Shown piece after piece: positions 16,831 to 24,689 of a stretch of DNA of 64,000 bases. The stretch's first letter is position 1; each line of letters opens with the position of its first letter. Position numbers and translations under genes: made by a program. The notes below the pieces were generated by a model. The model searched no databases. It had not been told where the DNA came from and was given only the letters and a program-made list of their open reading frames with translations. The DNA is from an uncultured Bacteroidales bacterium (GTDB taxonomy: Bacteria > Bacteroidota > Bacteroidia > Bacteroidales > FEN-979): positions 206,773 through 270,772 of the forward strand of contig CAISRB010000005.1 of assembly GCA_903887775.1 (NCBI GenBank), written 5' to 3'.

Positions 16831-16909
16831 GCGAAAAGCGAAATGGCGAAAAGCGAAAAGCGAAAAGCGAAAAGCGAAAAGAGAAAAGCGAAATGGCGAA
16901 AAGAGAAAT
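16831..16909. repeat. GCGAAAA heptanucleotide array
   Basis: Eleven 7-nt units, mostly GCGAAAA, with GCGAAAT and GAGAAAA variants and two single-G insertions. It lies just upstream of the tRNA-Val promoter and is the same family as the arrays at 24417-24479 and 55691-55872. The rest of 16910-17025 is AT-rich sequence without a recognised gene. Confidence 0.9.
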
Positions 16910-17025
16910 TTCTGTGAATGAGCGATTTATTCGTACCTATTTCTTATTCCTTTTGCGTGCTCATTTACTCATGAAATATTTTTTTTTTGGTATTCGTGAT
17001 TGCTTTGCATTTTGGCTTCGCCAAA

Positions 17026-17073
17026 CGCTACCTCGCTACCTCGCAACTTCGCTACCTCGCTATCTCGCAATCT
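17026..17073. repeat. CGCTACCT octanucleotide array
   Basis: Six 8-nt units: CGCTACCT twice, CGCAACTT, CGCTACCT, CGCTATCT and CGCAATCT. In the opposite orientation the unit reads GCGAGGTA, sharing GCGA with the heptamer family. The array overlaps the last codons and stop of the flavin reductase gene. A similar three-unit array is at 39128-39151. Confidence 0.85.
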
Positions 17074-17564
17074 ACAAAGGTCCCCAGTATCTCCCCGTAA
17101 TACACCATATGCCAGTCCTTTGCCTGGTAATATTTAGTGTCAATGGCCGGATCCAGTGAGGCAGGATCAAGACGATGCTTATGAACAATGCGGCATTCAT
17201 AATGTATAATTGACTCAGCAATATAAGGTGTCAGGATGTGGGTGCTTTTTGCGAGGGTAAATCCGCAGACTTTGATTTTATCCATGTCACGGCCTGATTT
17301 TGTGCCACAGAGAGCGAGATGTTTCTTATGACGATCAGAAAGTACACAAACTGTGAAATCTTTCGCTTGTTCCATAAGCCCGAAGGTGTGGCGTGTGGGG
17401 CGGACCAAAACGGTAAATATGGGCATATGCCAGATCTCACCTAGTGTTCCCCAGCCGATCGTCATCGGGTTGGGAGGGTTACCGGCGAGCAGAATGATGC
17501 CGTTTCCTGCCAGTTGAGCGATTGTTTCATGATATACGTCGAACGGACCAACAGCTTTATTCAT
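17052..17564 (-). CDS. Flavin reductase family protein
   Basis: A 170-residue FMN-binding protein of the flavin reductase-like (split-barrel) family. Motifs include NPMTIGWGTLGEIWHMPIFTVLVRPTR and FTVCVLSD, with a GTKSGRDMDK loop. The C-terminal residues VDCEIAR are encoded inside the octanucleotide array, so the array either created or invaded the end of the gene. The electron partner is unknown. It is divergent from the DPP-IV gene. Confidence 0.87.
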   Translation of the reverse strand: MNKAVGPFDVYHETIAQLAGNGIILLAGNPPNPMTIGWGTLGEIWHMPIFTVLVRPTRHTFGLMEQAKDFTVCVLSDRHKKHLALCGTKSGRDMDKIKVCGFTLAKSTHILTPYIAESIIHYECRIVHKHRLDPASLDPAIDTKYYQAKDWHMVYYGEILGTFVDCEIAR

Positions 17565-17584
17565 ATTTTCCTAATTTTGATTTT

Positions 17585-17592
17585 CAAAAGTA
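17585..17592 (-). promoter_or_regulatory. Candidate -7 element for the flavin reductase gene
   Basis: Minus-strand TACTTTTG matches TAnnTTTG about 20 bases before the ATG. No good TTTG is at the expected upstream distance. Confidence 0.45.
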
Positions 17593-17618
17593 GAAAAGAA
17601 TTTAATTTAAGAACCTTT

Positions 17619-19838
17619 ATGACCTCAAGAGTTTACAAATTAGTGCTGATGGCATTCGCCTGCCTTCTGATGATCACGGCCCCGGCCCAGACACAAAAGA
17701 AATCCATAACACTGGAAGATATTTTCAAGAGCCGGAAATTTTCCTCCCGTAGTGTATCGGGTATCCGTTCCATGAAAGACGGGATTCATTTCACCCAGGT
17801 AAAAAACGACAGTTTAAATGTTTATGAATATGAAACCGGCAGGTATGTCAGAACCATACTGACTTCGAAACAGTTGGTCCCGAAAGGAGATACATTGCCT
17901 TTGCCCATCAGCTCATATGAATTCAGCGATGATGAAGGCAGGCTAATGTTTTCAAAGGATGATGAGGCTCTTTTCAGGCATTCTTCAAAAGCCAATTATT
18001 TCATTTTCGATCTTGCCACTGCGAAAATAATTCCGCTTTACGCCAGGGGAAAGCAAAGGCTGGCCACGTTTTCACCGGATGCGTCGAAAATTGCTTTCGT
18101 CATGGATAATAACATATTTGTAAGGGATCTGGCAATGAGCCTTTCAGTAAGCCCGGGGGATAACCGCAAAGCAGTAAAACAGGTCACCGCCGACGGTAAG
18201 ATCAACGAAATCATCAATGGTGCGACTGACTGGGTGTATGAAGAAGAATTCGGTTTTTCTCAGGCCCTTTTCTGGTCAGCCGACGGATCAAAACTTGCTT
18301 ATTACCGTTTTGATGAAAGCAAGGTAAAGGAATATCAGCTTACAACTTATGGAGAGCTTTACCCTGAACAAAGCAAATATAAATATCCTAAGGCAGGGGA
18401 AGACAATTCTGTCGTTGGCATCTATATATACAACATTAAAACAGCTAAAACCGTCACCGTGGATATCGGGAAAGAAACCGATATCTATATTTCCAGGATC
18501 AGGTGGACCACTGATCCGGGCGTTTTGGCATTATACAGGATGAACCGCCACCAGAGCAAACTGGAACTTCTGCTCGCAAATGCCCTGAACGGCAAAACAC
18601 GCACGATCTATTCCGAAGACAATAAGTGTTATATAGATATTACCGACAACTGGCATTTTTTGAAGAATGGTAAGGAATTCCTGATCAGCGCGGAACTGAA
18701 TGGATTCAATCATCTTTTTTTATACTCTATCGAAGGTAAGCTGATAAGGCAATTGACCGATGGCCCCTGGGATGTTGCAAGTGTTTCGGGCGTGGATGAG
18801 AATAAACGGCTTGTTTATTATACAGCCGGATATTCGAGCCCCTTGAACAGGGAAGTGTTTTCAGTTTCACTTGACGGGGGTAAGCCGGTTCAGATTTCTT
18901 TGAGGGAAGGGACCAATGTGCCTGATTTCAGCTCAACATATGCCTATTATATTAACCGCTGGTCAGATATTAACACACCGCCCACTGTTACGGTTAATGC
19001 ACCGGATGGTAGAGAAGTGAGGCTGCTCCAGGATAATGCGAAACTGAAAGATGTGCTCAGGGATTATAATTTCGCAAAGGCAGAGTTTTTTAAAATAAAA
19101 ACAGAGAACGGGATAAACCTGAATGCCTGGATGCTGAAACCTTCAGGTTTTGATTCTTTGAAAAAGTATCCGGTGATGTTTACTCTATACGGAGGCCCGG
19201 GTTCCCAGACTGTGCTGAACAGCTGGGGAGCCGTTTCTTCCTGGAACCAGCTGTTTTCCCAGAAGGATATTATAGTGGTTTCTGTCGATAACCGCGGCAC
19301 TGGTGCAAGAGGGGAGGAGTTTAAAAAATGCACCTACCTGCAGCTTGGCAAATACGAGACCATAGATCAGGTAGAAGCTGCGAAATTCCTGGGTACATTG
19401 ACTTTTATTGATAAGGACAGGATAGGCATATGGGGATGGAGTTTTGGTGGTTATATGGTGCTTTCATGCCTGACGAAGGGTGCTGATTATTTTAAGCTGG
19501 GAGTTGCCGTAGCTCCGGTCACTAACTGGAAATATTATGATAATATCTATACCGAACGCTATATGCGAACCCCAAGGGAGAACAATTCAGGGTATGAGGA
19601 CAACTCACCTGTGAATTTTGCCGACAGGTTCAAGGGTAAATTACTCATCATCCATGGTATGGCCGATGATAATGTGCATACTCAGAATTCCTATGATATG
19701 ATCACTGCCCTTGTTGCAGCCAACAAGCAGTTTGAGATGCAACTCTATCCCAACAGCAACCACGGGATCTATACGGGAAAGAATACTTCATTTCATCTCT
19801 ATGAGCGGATGACTGAATTTATTCTGAAGAACCTGTAA
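17619..19838 (+). CDS. S9 family peptidase, dipeptidyl peptidase IV type
   Basis: A 739-residue exported serine peptidase that removes X-Pro dipeptides. The signal peptide ends near APAQ. An N-terminal beta-propeller carries DWVYEEEFGFS, the double-Glu motif that anchors the substrate amino group in DPP-IV. The alpha/beta-hydrolase domain has the triad Ser608 (GWSFGGYM), Asp683/684 (HGMADDNVH) and His715 (NSNHGIY). The ATG at 17619 is chosen because it gives the signal peptide; the frame extending to 17514 runs back over the divergent flavin reductase gene. Confidence 0.94.
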   Translation: MTSRVYKLVLMAFACLLMITAPAQTQKKSITLEDIFKSRKFSSRSVSGIRSMKDGIHFTQVKNDSLNVYEYETGRYVRTILTSKQLVPKGDTLPLPISSYEFSDDEGRLMFSKDDEALFRHSSKANYFIFDLATAKIIPLYARGKQRLATFSPDASKIAFVMDNNIFVRDLAMSLSVSPGDNRKAVKQVTADGKINEIINGATDWVYEEEFGFSQALFWSADGSKLAYYRFDESKVKEYQLTTYGELYPEQSKYKYPKAGEDNSVVGIYIYNIKTAKTVTVDIGKETDIYISRIRWTTDPGVLALYRMNRHQSKLELLLANALNGKTRTIYSEDNKCYIDITDNWHFLKNGKEFLISAELNGFNHLFLYSIEGKLIRQLTDGPWDVASVSGVDENKRLVYYTAGYSSPLNREVFSVSLDGGKPVQISLREGTNVPDFSSTYAYYINRWSDINTPPTVTVNAPDGREVRLLQDNAKLKDVLRDYNFAKAEFFKIKTENGINLNAWMLKPSGFDSLKKYPVMFTLYGGPGSQTVLNSWGAVSSWNQLFSQKDIIVVSVDNRGTGARGEEFKKCTYLQLGKYETIDQVEAAKFLGTLTFIDKDRIGIWGWSFGGYMVLSCLTKGADYFKLGVAVAPVTNWKYYDNIYTERYMRTPRENNSGYEDNSPVNFADRFKGKLLIIHGMADDNVHTQNSYDMITALVAANKQFEMQLYPNSNHGIYTGKNTSFHLYERMTEFILKNL

Positions 19839-19845
19839 AGAAAAA

Positions 19846-19868
19846 GCGACCTTTAAATATAAGGCCGC
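19846..19868. terminator. Bidirectional terminator between convergent genes
   Basis: GCGACCTT and AAGGCCGC form a near-perfect stem around an AT loop, with A-runs on the left and T-rich sequence on the right. It serves the DPP-IV gene on plus and the LruC gene on minus. Confidence 0.6.
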
Positions 19869-19883
19869 CTTCTCATTCTAATG

Positions 19884-22157
19884 CTATGGTTTGGTGTATA
19901 TCTGAGATACATCCCGGTACCCGCTCAAATTGCTATACCAGTCCGGGTCGGAGGAACCTCCAGATTCGGCCCAGTTTCCGAATTTGAGGTACCCGCTGAT
20001 AACCTGGACCTGTTCCCAGGTATAATCAAATTTCTGGGTGATGTTAATCGCCCAGGGCAGATTTTTTGAGGATTTATAATATCTTCCTGCTGAAGGAAGT
20101 GAATTGTCCTCGCCGGTTCCGAACAATGCCTGGTCGGCCAGGGAGGTCGGTATCCTGTCGGGCAGGTGGATTTCCACCCCGCGTTGAAGGTTTTTAATCA
20201 GGAATGGATTGTAAGGAGCTGTACCAACAGCAGATGCATCCTGTGGTATGGCAAAATGAATTGTCATTTCAATGTTATCCGACTGTCCATAAGGAACATT
20301 TTTCTCGGTGTTAAAGTAGTTCCCTCCGGTCCGGTGAATAACATTATTCGCATTGTCAAACACAATGATCACGGCATTGCCCTGGGCGTTCTCAACGCCG
20401 TTCGAGGCAAGGCTGATATAAGAGCCCTGAATGGAATACCCGCTCACGGAACTTATAACGGCAGGAGAGAGCTTGTCGAACTGGAAACCGAAGCCGTTCT
20501 GCAGGGATGCTCCGACGGCCCTTACATAAAAAGAAGGAATAATATCTACAATTTTATTTTGTGCATTACTGATGATTTTAAAGGTGTAATCAACCACAAG
20601 GTCATTCATGTCATAATCACCCTTTCCCGGCCAGAGGTCTTCAAAAGCCAGTGAACCAAATTGTCCTTTCGCAGGATAGTAATTTGTATATGCGCGACTT
20701 GCATCATTTGGAAATTCATCGAGGTTATTGGGTACACCATCACCATCAGAATCAGGTGGAGGAGGAGATCCTATCCCTTCGGGGTTGCAGCTTGATATCG
20801 GGATATAATTCGTTGCATTACTGATCTTTACAAGAGTTCCGCCGTAAACGAAGTTCGAAAGATTCCCGGTGGCCAGGGAGCCACTGGTGGTTGCAAGCTC
20901 TATTGGCCCGCTTACTTTATTTGTGCCTGAAATGTACCCGTTGCCAGTTATTTTGATTGAGCTTTTACTGCCCTGCCCGAGTACATCCTTGTCCTGGTAA
21001 TAGTCCGCGCAGGAGATCATCGATTGATTCTGCAAAGTGAGATTGGCATAATTGGTAACATGAAATTCCTGGTTGGTCTTAAAATACCCATTATTGCCGG
21101 TTATTGTTGAAGAGAAAATATGCATGTTTGCATGTGAAAACATCAAACAGTTATTGGTGACAACCGAAGGGGAGTCGAAATGGAGATAATTGTTTACTTC
21201 GAGGGTGCCGTTGTTGATCAAAACAGCCAGTACCTTGAAAAATCCATAGGTGTTAAAATAACCGCTATTTGTAAGTTTTCCCCCGCTTCCTGTCAGGGTG
21301 GCATCATTTTTTATCACAAAATTGCCGTAATTCTGTATCTCCCCGTAAAAAGAGAATGCGGTGGCTATACTGAAATCATTGCTGTAATTGAAAACCTTTG
21401 AATTGATAGCCATAGCAAAGCCCCTGATGGATGCATGGCCACCCTGGTATACGGTAAGGGTTGTAGTGCTGCTCATGTAAAGTGAATCAATAGTGAGAGT
21501 GCCGCCTGCAGTGACAATGATATTACAATTAGGTGCGTTAATCTTTATAAACCCCAGGTTTGCCGTTCCGCAAACCTTGAGTGTCCCTGAAGTCCAGCTC
21601 GTAATGGTCCCATTGAAGGTACCGGTGACACAATATGTTTTTCCGCCGGTGATGGATACCGGTGAGGAACCTGAAATGGTTTGTGTGCAACCTGTTGTAC
21701 AATCCGGATCTGTGGCGGGGTTGTAATTTTCGGGAAATAATTTAATCCCTGTAAAAGTATAAGCGATATTGTCAGAAATATTTACGGGGGTAATCCGGCT
21801 TGAGCCGTCGCCTTTTGTAAGTTCAAGATAGATTTGTTTCAGGGCTGTGGGAATGCGAAGTCCGGTTACAAAAGGATAATTATATCCCGCTGAGCCGGTA
21901 ATCAGGATTTTCCCAGACCCATAGGGGTCTCCGTCATAAACCCTGATCCTCGAAAGTGTACCGATCATCGACGGCATATCGACTGCAACCGAAAGTGACA
22001 CTTCCCGGGAAGTTTCCCAGTTGAAATTTGAAGGAACGTTCAGCTGATCCATCGTTTTAACGGTAGTTCCCGAATCCTTCTCCTTATGACAGGAGATCAC
22101 AAAAAATACGAGAGAAATTACTACCAGGGTTACTGGAAGCGAATAATACTTTTTCAT
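19884..22157 (-). CDS. LruC domain-containing lipoprotein
   Basis: A 757-residue surface or periplasmic lipoprotein. The signal peptide ends in the lipobox FFVISC, with the lipidated Cys at about residue 23. Residues about 180-440 look like a right-handed beta-helix with many short Asn/Gly/Thr repeats. A thrombospondin type-3-like calcium motif DSDGDGVPNNLDEFPND then introduces the C-terminal LruC domain (LAFEDLWPGKGDYDMNDLVVDY). LruC domains are found in Leptospira and Bacteroidota envelope proteins and their role is unclear. It has no operon partner. Confidence 0.88.
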   Translation of the reverse strand: MKKYYSLPVTLVVISLVFFVISCHKEKDSGTTVKTMDQLNVPSNFNWETSREVSLSVAVDMPSMIGTLSRIRVYDGDPYGSGKILITGSAGYNYPFVTGLRIPTALKQIYLELTKGDGSSRITPVNISDNIAYTFTGIKLFPENYNPATDPDCTTGCTQTISGSSPVSITGGKTYCVTGTFNGTITSWTSGTLKVCGTANLGFIKINAPNCNIIVTAGGTLTIDSLYMSSTTTLTVYQGGHASIRGFAMAINSKVFNYSNDFSIATAFSFYGEIQNYGNFVIKNDATLTGSGGKLTNSGYFNTYGFFKVLAVLINNGTLEVNNYLHFDSPSVVTNNCLMFSHANMHIFSSTITGNNGYFKTNQEFHVTNYANLTLQNQSMISCADYYQDKDVLGQGSKSSIKITGNGYISGTNKVSGPIELATTSGSLATGNLSNFVYGGTLVKISNATNYIPISSCNPEGIGSPPPPDSDGDGVPNNLDEFPNDASRAYTNYYPAKGQFGSLAFEDLWPGKGDYDMNDLVVDYTFKIISNAQNKIVDIIPSFYVRAVGASLQNGFGFQFDKLSPAVISSVSGYSIQGSYISLASNGVENAQGNAVIIVFDNANNVIHRTGGNYFNTEKNVPYGQSDNIEMTIHFAIPQDASAVGTAPYNPFLIKNLQRGVEIHLPDRIPTSLADQALFGTGEDNSLPSAGRYYKSSKNLPWAINITQKFDYTWEQVQVISGYLKFGNWAESGGSSDPDWYSNLSGYRDVSQIYTKP

Positions 22158-22329
22158 ATTTTATTATTTATTATGCAAGGTAGAACATTATATGCCATTG
22201 GCAGGCACATTTTTGTTCCCGTTGCGTTAACACTGCTATAATGTCCCCGACAAGGTATTAAATGAAAGTGCCCGATAGCAATTAAAATCTGAATTTTACA
22301 CACAAAATGATGTTAATTGCGTTCAGCTG

Positions 22330-22360
22330 TTGTATGATTCAAAATAAGATTATACCTTTG
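22330..22360 (+). promoter_or_regulatory. Promoter of rpsU
   Basis: TTG at 22330-22332, a 20-base spacer, then TACCTTTG at 22353-22360. It lies 57 bases before the rpsU start and leaves a short AT-rich leader. Confidence 0.7.
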
Positions 22361-22417
22361 CAGCCCCTTTTGAAAATTTAACAATTATTAACCTTTTAAA
22401 GAAAGCGAGTTTAAAGC

Positions 22418-22615
22418 ATGATTATTGTACCTGTTAAAGAAGGCGAAAGCATTGACCGCGCATTAAAAAAACTGAAACGTAAGTTTGAAAAAACCGGTGT
22501 GGTAAAAGAGTTGCGTGAACGCCAGAAGTTTACAAAACCATCTGTGAAAAAACGCGATTCAGTCCAGCGTGCCGTCTATATTCAAAAATTGCAGCAGGCC
22601 GAACAAGCCATGTAA
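22418..22615 (+). CDS. rpsU: 30S ribosomal protein S21
   Basis: A 65-residue basic protein starting MIIVPVKEGESIDRALKKLKRKFEKTG, the signature of S21 (bS21). In the small subunit S21 sits near the mRNA exit and anti-Shine-Dalgarno region. Its place ahead of xerC, hpf and tuf is typical of Bacteroidota. Confidence 0.96.
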   Translation: MIIVPVKEGESIDRALKKLKRKFEKTGVVKELRERQKFTKPSVKKRDSVQRAVYIQKLQQAEQAM

Positions 22616-22645
22616 GGTAGTTTAACAATTTTTACGAGTGAAAAT

Positions 22646-22676
22646 TTTGTTGATGGTAAATATCAATGTATATTTA
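22646..22676 (+). promoter_or_regulatory. Promoter of the recombinase and hpf genes
   Basis: TTTG at 22646-22649, exactly 19 bases, then TATATTTA at 22669-22676. This matches TTTG-N19-TAnnTTT(G) except for the last base. It precedes the GTG at 22725. Confidence 0.65.
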
Positions 22677-22724
22677 CCTGTCGATTGGCAATCAACAAAG
22701 TTTTTACTTTTTTTTTGTTGAGGA

Positions 22725-23600
22725 GTGAAGGATCGCTTTCTTGCATACATACAATACGAAAAACGGTACTCGCCACATACTGTAACAGCATACCGGACAG
22801 ACCTGGACCAGTTTTTTACTTTTCTGAGTGCCCAATATCAGATATCGGATATCATGATTGTTGACCACTCCATGATTCGTTCATGGTTGGTTTTTCTTAT
22901 GGAACAGGGCGATTCACCCCGTTCGGTTAATCGTAAACTTACTTCTCTGAAATCTTTTTATCGCTTTCTTCTGAAAGAAGGGGTGGTTGATTACAATCCG
23001 ATGAGGCGAATCATTTCACCGAAAACCTCAAAAAGGCTTCCTGAGTTTATCGAGACTGAAAAGATCATGGCTTTGATTGAGCAAATGGCAGATATTAAAG
23101 GGTTTTCCGGTTTAAGAAACAGGATCATTGTTGAGATGTTTTATAATACAGGTATCAGGTTGTCTGAGCTTCTGACCCTGAAGGAAACTGATATTGATTT
23201 CCATTCAGATACGATTAAAGTTCTGGGCAAACGAAATAAAGAACGCTTAATCCCGTTCACAAAGAAATTCGGTTCATTGCTTAAGGTTTACATTGCAGAG
23301 AAGGAGAAAAGCTTCGGACTTGTTCCTGAATTATTTCTTACCGATAAGGGTGGGAAGATGTATCCCAAACGGATATATCTTATCGTAAAGAACCATCTTG
23401 CCGGTGTTACTACCCTCGATAAAAAGAGCCCTCACGTTCTCAGGCATACTTTTGCAACACATCTGCTGAATAACGGTGCTGAGCTGAACGCTGTTAAAGA
23501 GCTGCTTGGACATGCGAACCTTGCGGCTACGCAGGTTTATACCCATAATACAATCGAAAAGTTAAAGCGAATCTATAAACAAGCCCATCCAAGGGCATAA
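22725..23600 (+). CDS. xerC: Tyrosine recombinase XerC/XerD
   Basis: A 291-residue site-specific recombinase of the kind that resolves chromosome dimers at dif. The N-terminal SAM-like domain begins RFLAYIQYEKRYSPHTVTAYRTDL. The catalytic residues are Arg145 (NTGIRLSELL), His237 and Arg240 (HVLRHTFATHLL), His263 (LGHANLAATQ) and nucleophile Tyr272 (VYTH). The start is a GTG preceded closely by AGGAG. The chromosomal rpsU-hpf context and length argue for a housekeeping Xer rather than a mobile-element integrase. XerC versus XerD cannot be settled by eye. Confidence 0.92.
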   Translation: MKDRFLAYIQYEKRYSPHTVTAYRTDLDQFFTFLSAQYQISDIMIVDHSMIRSWLVFLMEQGDSPRSVNRKLTSLKSFYRFLLKEGVVDYNPMRRIISPKTSKRLPEFIETEKIMALIEQMADIKGFSGLRNRIIVEMFYNTGIRLSELLTLKETDIDFHSDTIKVLGKRNKERLIPFTKKFGSLLKVYIAEKEKSFGLVPELFLTDKGGKMYPKRIYLIVKNHLAGVTTLDKKSPHVLRHTFATHLLNNGAELNAVKELLGHANLAATQVYTHNTIEKLKRIYKQAHPRA

Positions 23601-23602
23601 AA

Positions 23603-23610
23603 AAGGAGGT
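23603..23610 (+). promoter_or_regulatory. Strong Shine-Dalgarno sequence of hpf
   Basis: AAGGAGGT ends 4 bases before the ATG at 23615. Such a full match is uncommon in this window. It also decides the start, since the ATG at 23611 is out of frame and closes after six codons. Confidence 0.8.
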
Positions 23611-23614
23611 ATGA

Positions 23615-23914
23615 ATGAATATTATCATTAATGCCGTTCATTTTAAAGCGGATAAAAGACTGGAGGATTTCATCACCGAGCGCCTGCAAAAACTTCATTC
23701 TTTTTTTGAAGGCGTCATTGGTGCGGAAGTTAAACTGAAGGTCGACAACAATGAATCGCGTGAGAACAAGATAGTAGAGATGCGGCTTATTATAAAGGGT
23801 AATGATTTATTTGCGCTGAAAGAGGCAAAATCCTTTGAGGAAGCCTCAGATGATGCAGTCGAAGCATTAAGAAAACAACTGGTTAAGTACAAAGCGAAAG
23901 TCAGGAGAATATGA
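23615..23914 (+). CDS. hpf: Ribosome hibernation-promoting factor (HPF/RaiA family)
   Basis: A 99-residue short HPF/YfiA protein that binds the 30S decoding region and inactivates ribosomes in stationary phase. The sequence shows INAVHFKADKRLEDFITERLQKL, then the acidic/basic NESRENKIVEMRLIIKG and SFEEASDDAVEALRKQLVKYK, as usual. It is translated from the same transcript as the recombinase, whose stop lies 14 bases upstream, and is followed by a strong terminator. Confidence 0.95.
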   Translation: MNIIINAVHFKADKRLEDFITERLQKLHSFFEGVIGAEVKLKVDNNESRENKIVEMRLIIKGNDLFALKEAKSFEEASDDAVEALRKQLVKYKAKVRRI

Positions 23915-23927
23915 ATCAATTCGGAAG

Positions 23928-23964
23928 AAAAGAGGGGGCTGGGTTTTAGCTCCCTCTTTTTTTT
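23928..23964 (+). terminator. Rho-independent terminator after hpf
   Basis: AAAGAGGGGGCT pairs with AGCTCCCTCTTT around GGGTTTT, followed by a run of T. It ends the rpsU/xerC/hpf region. Confidence 0.85.
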
Positions 23965-24100
23965 GAATCCCCGCGAGCGCATTTCCCGATGGAAGGAAAG
24001 ATGTTAATCCTTGTAAATAATTCATAATCAAATTATTACAATTTCGGTACAGAGTTTGTTAAAAAAAATCGCATTTTTAGGGGTAATTTTTCAAAAAACG

Positions 24101-24132
24101 TTTGCATGGTAAAGGAAATGTTCATACTTTTG
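24101..24132 (+). promoter_or_regulatory. Promoter of the tRNA-tuf-secE-nusG operon
   Basis: TTTG at 24101-24104, 20 bases, then TACTTTTG at 24125-24132. It is the only good promoter in the 312 bases between hpf and the first tRNA. The remainder of that gap holds the hpf terminator and the hairpin at 24183. Confidence 0.75.
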
Positions 24133-24182
24133 CAGTCCTTTTTATAAGTGAATGTTTTTTGACGTGTTGAAATGTTTCAAAA

Positions 24183-24199
24183 CCCGCGACAGGCGCGGG
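24183..24199 (+). other. GC-rich hairpin in the leader of the tRNA-tuf transcript
   Basis: CCCGCG, a five-base loop, then CGCGGG: a perfect 6-bp GC stem in otherwise AT-rich leader sequence about 30 bases before tRNA-Thr. It could be a processing signal or a short palindromic repeat. No T-run follows, so it is unlikely to be a terminator. Confidence 0.5.
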
Positions 24200-24226
24200 C
24201 GGGCTCAATCCATCCGGATTTTTTAT

Positions 24227-24299
24227 GCCGATGTAGCTCAGTTGGTAGAGCTGCTGATTTGTAATCAGCAGGTCGGCGGTTCGAGTCCGTCCATCGGCT
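24227..24299 (+). tRNA. tRNA-Thr (TGT)
   Basis: A 73-nt cloverleaf with acceptor GCCGATG/CATCGGC, D-arm GTAGCTCAGTTGGTAGAGC, anticodon loop TTTGTAA (TGT) and T-loop TTCGAGT. First of four tRNAs ahead of tuf. Confidence 0.96.
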
Positions 24300-24323
24300 C
24301 AAACTTGAAATCTTAGGCAATCA

Positions 24324-24405
24324 GGGGAGATTCCAGAGCGGTCAAATGGGGCAGACTGTAAATCTGTTGGCGTAGCCTTCGGAGGTTCGATTCCTCCTCT
24401 CCCCA
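24324..24405 (+). tRNA. tRNA-Tyr (GTA)
   Basis: An 82-nt tRNA with a long variable arm, acceptor GGGGAGA/TCTCCCC and anticodon loop ACTGTAAAT (GTA). A 3' CCA is encoded directly after it (24406-24408), unlike its neighbours. Confidence 0.96.
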
Positions 24406-24416
24406 CCAATGGAAAA

Positions 24417-24479
24417 GCGAAACTGCAAAAAGCGAAAGGCGAAATTATTTCGCTTTTCACCTTTCGCTTTTCGCTTTTC
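24417..24479. repeat. GCGAAAR heptamer array with inverted half, between tRNAs
   Basis: Units GCGAAAC, GCGAAAG and GCGAAAT on the left are mirrored by TTTCGC units on the right, so the spacer between tRNA-Tyr and tRNA-Gly can fold into a long hairpin. It is the same family as 16831-16909 and 55691-55898. It may assist tRNA processing or simply be a tolerated insertion. Confidence 0.85.
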
Positions 24480-24484
24480 AAAAT

Positions 24485-24557
24485 GCGGAAGTAGCTCATT
24501 TGGTAGAGCGGAAGCCTTCCAAGCTTCAGGTGGCGGGTTCGAGCCCCGTCTTCCGCT
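24485..24557 (+). tRNA. tRNA-Gly (TCC)
   Basis: A 73-nt cloverleaf with acceptor GCGGAAG/CTTCCGC, anticodon loop CTTCCAA (TCC) and T-arm GCGGGTTCGAGCCCCGT. Confidence 0.96.
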
Positions 24558-24567
24558 CCTGACTTTC

Positions 24568-24639
24568 GCCTTTGTAGCTCAGGGGTAGAGCACTTCCTTG
24601 GTAAGGAAGGGGTCAGCAGTTCAATTCTGCTCAAAGGCT
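24568..24639 (+). tRNA. tRNA-Thr (GGT)
   Basis: A 72-nt cloverleaf with acceptor GCCTTTG/CAAAGGC and anticodon loop CTTGGTA (GGT). It lies 50 bases before tuf. Confidence 0.96.
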
Positions 24640-24689
24640 CAGTTTGATAATGAAACAAAATTAAACTCACTTAATCAATTCTTAGGTAT

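Noticed and set aside
16831-16909. Possible CRISPR array
   Set aside because: Units are 7 nt without spacers and no cas genes are present.
16893-17159. 88-codon plus-strand frame starting in the GCGAAAA array
   Set aside because: Overlaps both repeat arrays and the opposite-strand flavin reductase, and has no recognisable fold.
22725-23600. Recombinase as the integrase of the tRNA-Val segment
   Set aside because: It lies 6 kb away in the conserved rpsU-hpf context and looks like a housekeeping Xer protein.
24183-24199. GC hairpin as a terminator before the tRNA operon
   Set aside because: There is no T-run after it, and it lies between the promoter and the tRNAs it would silence.
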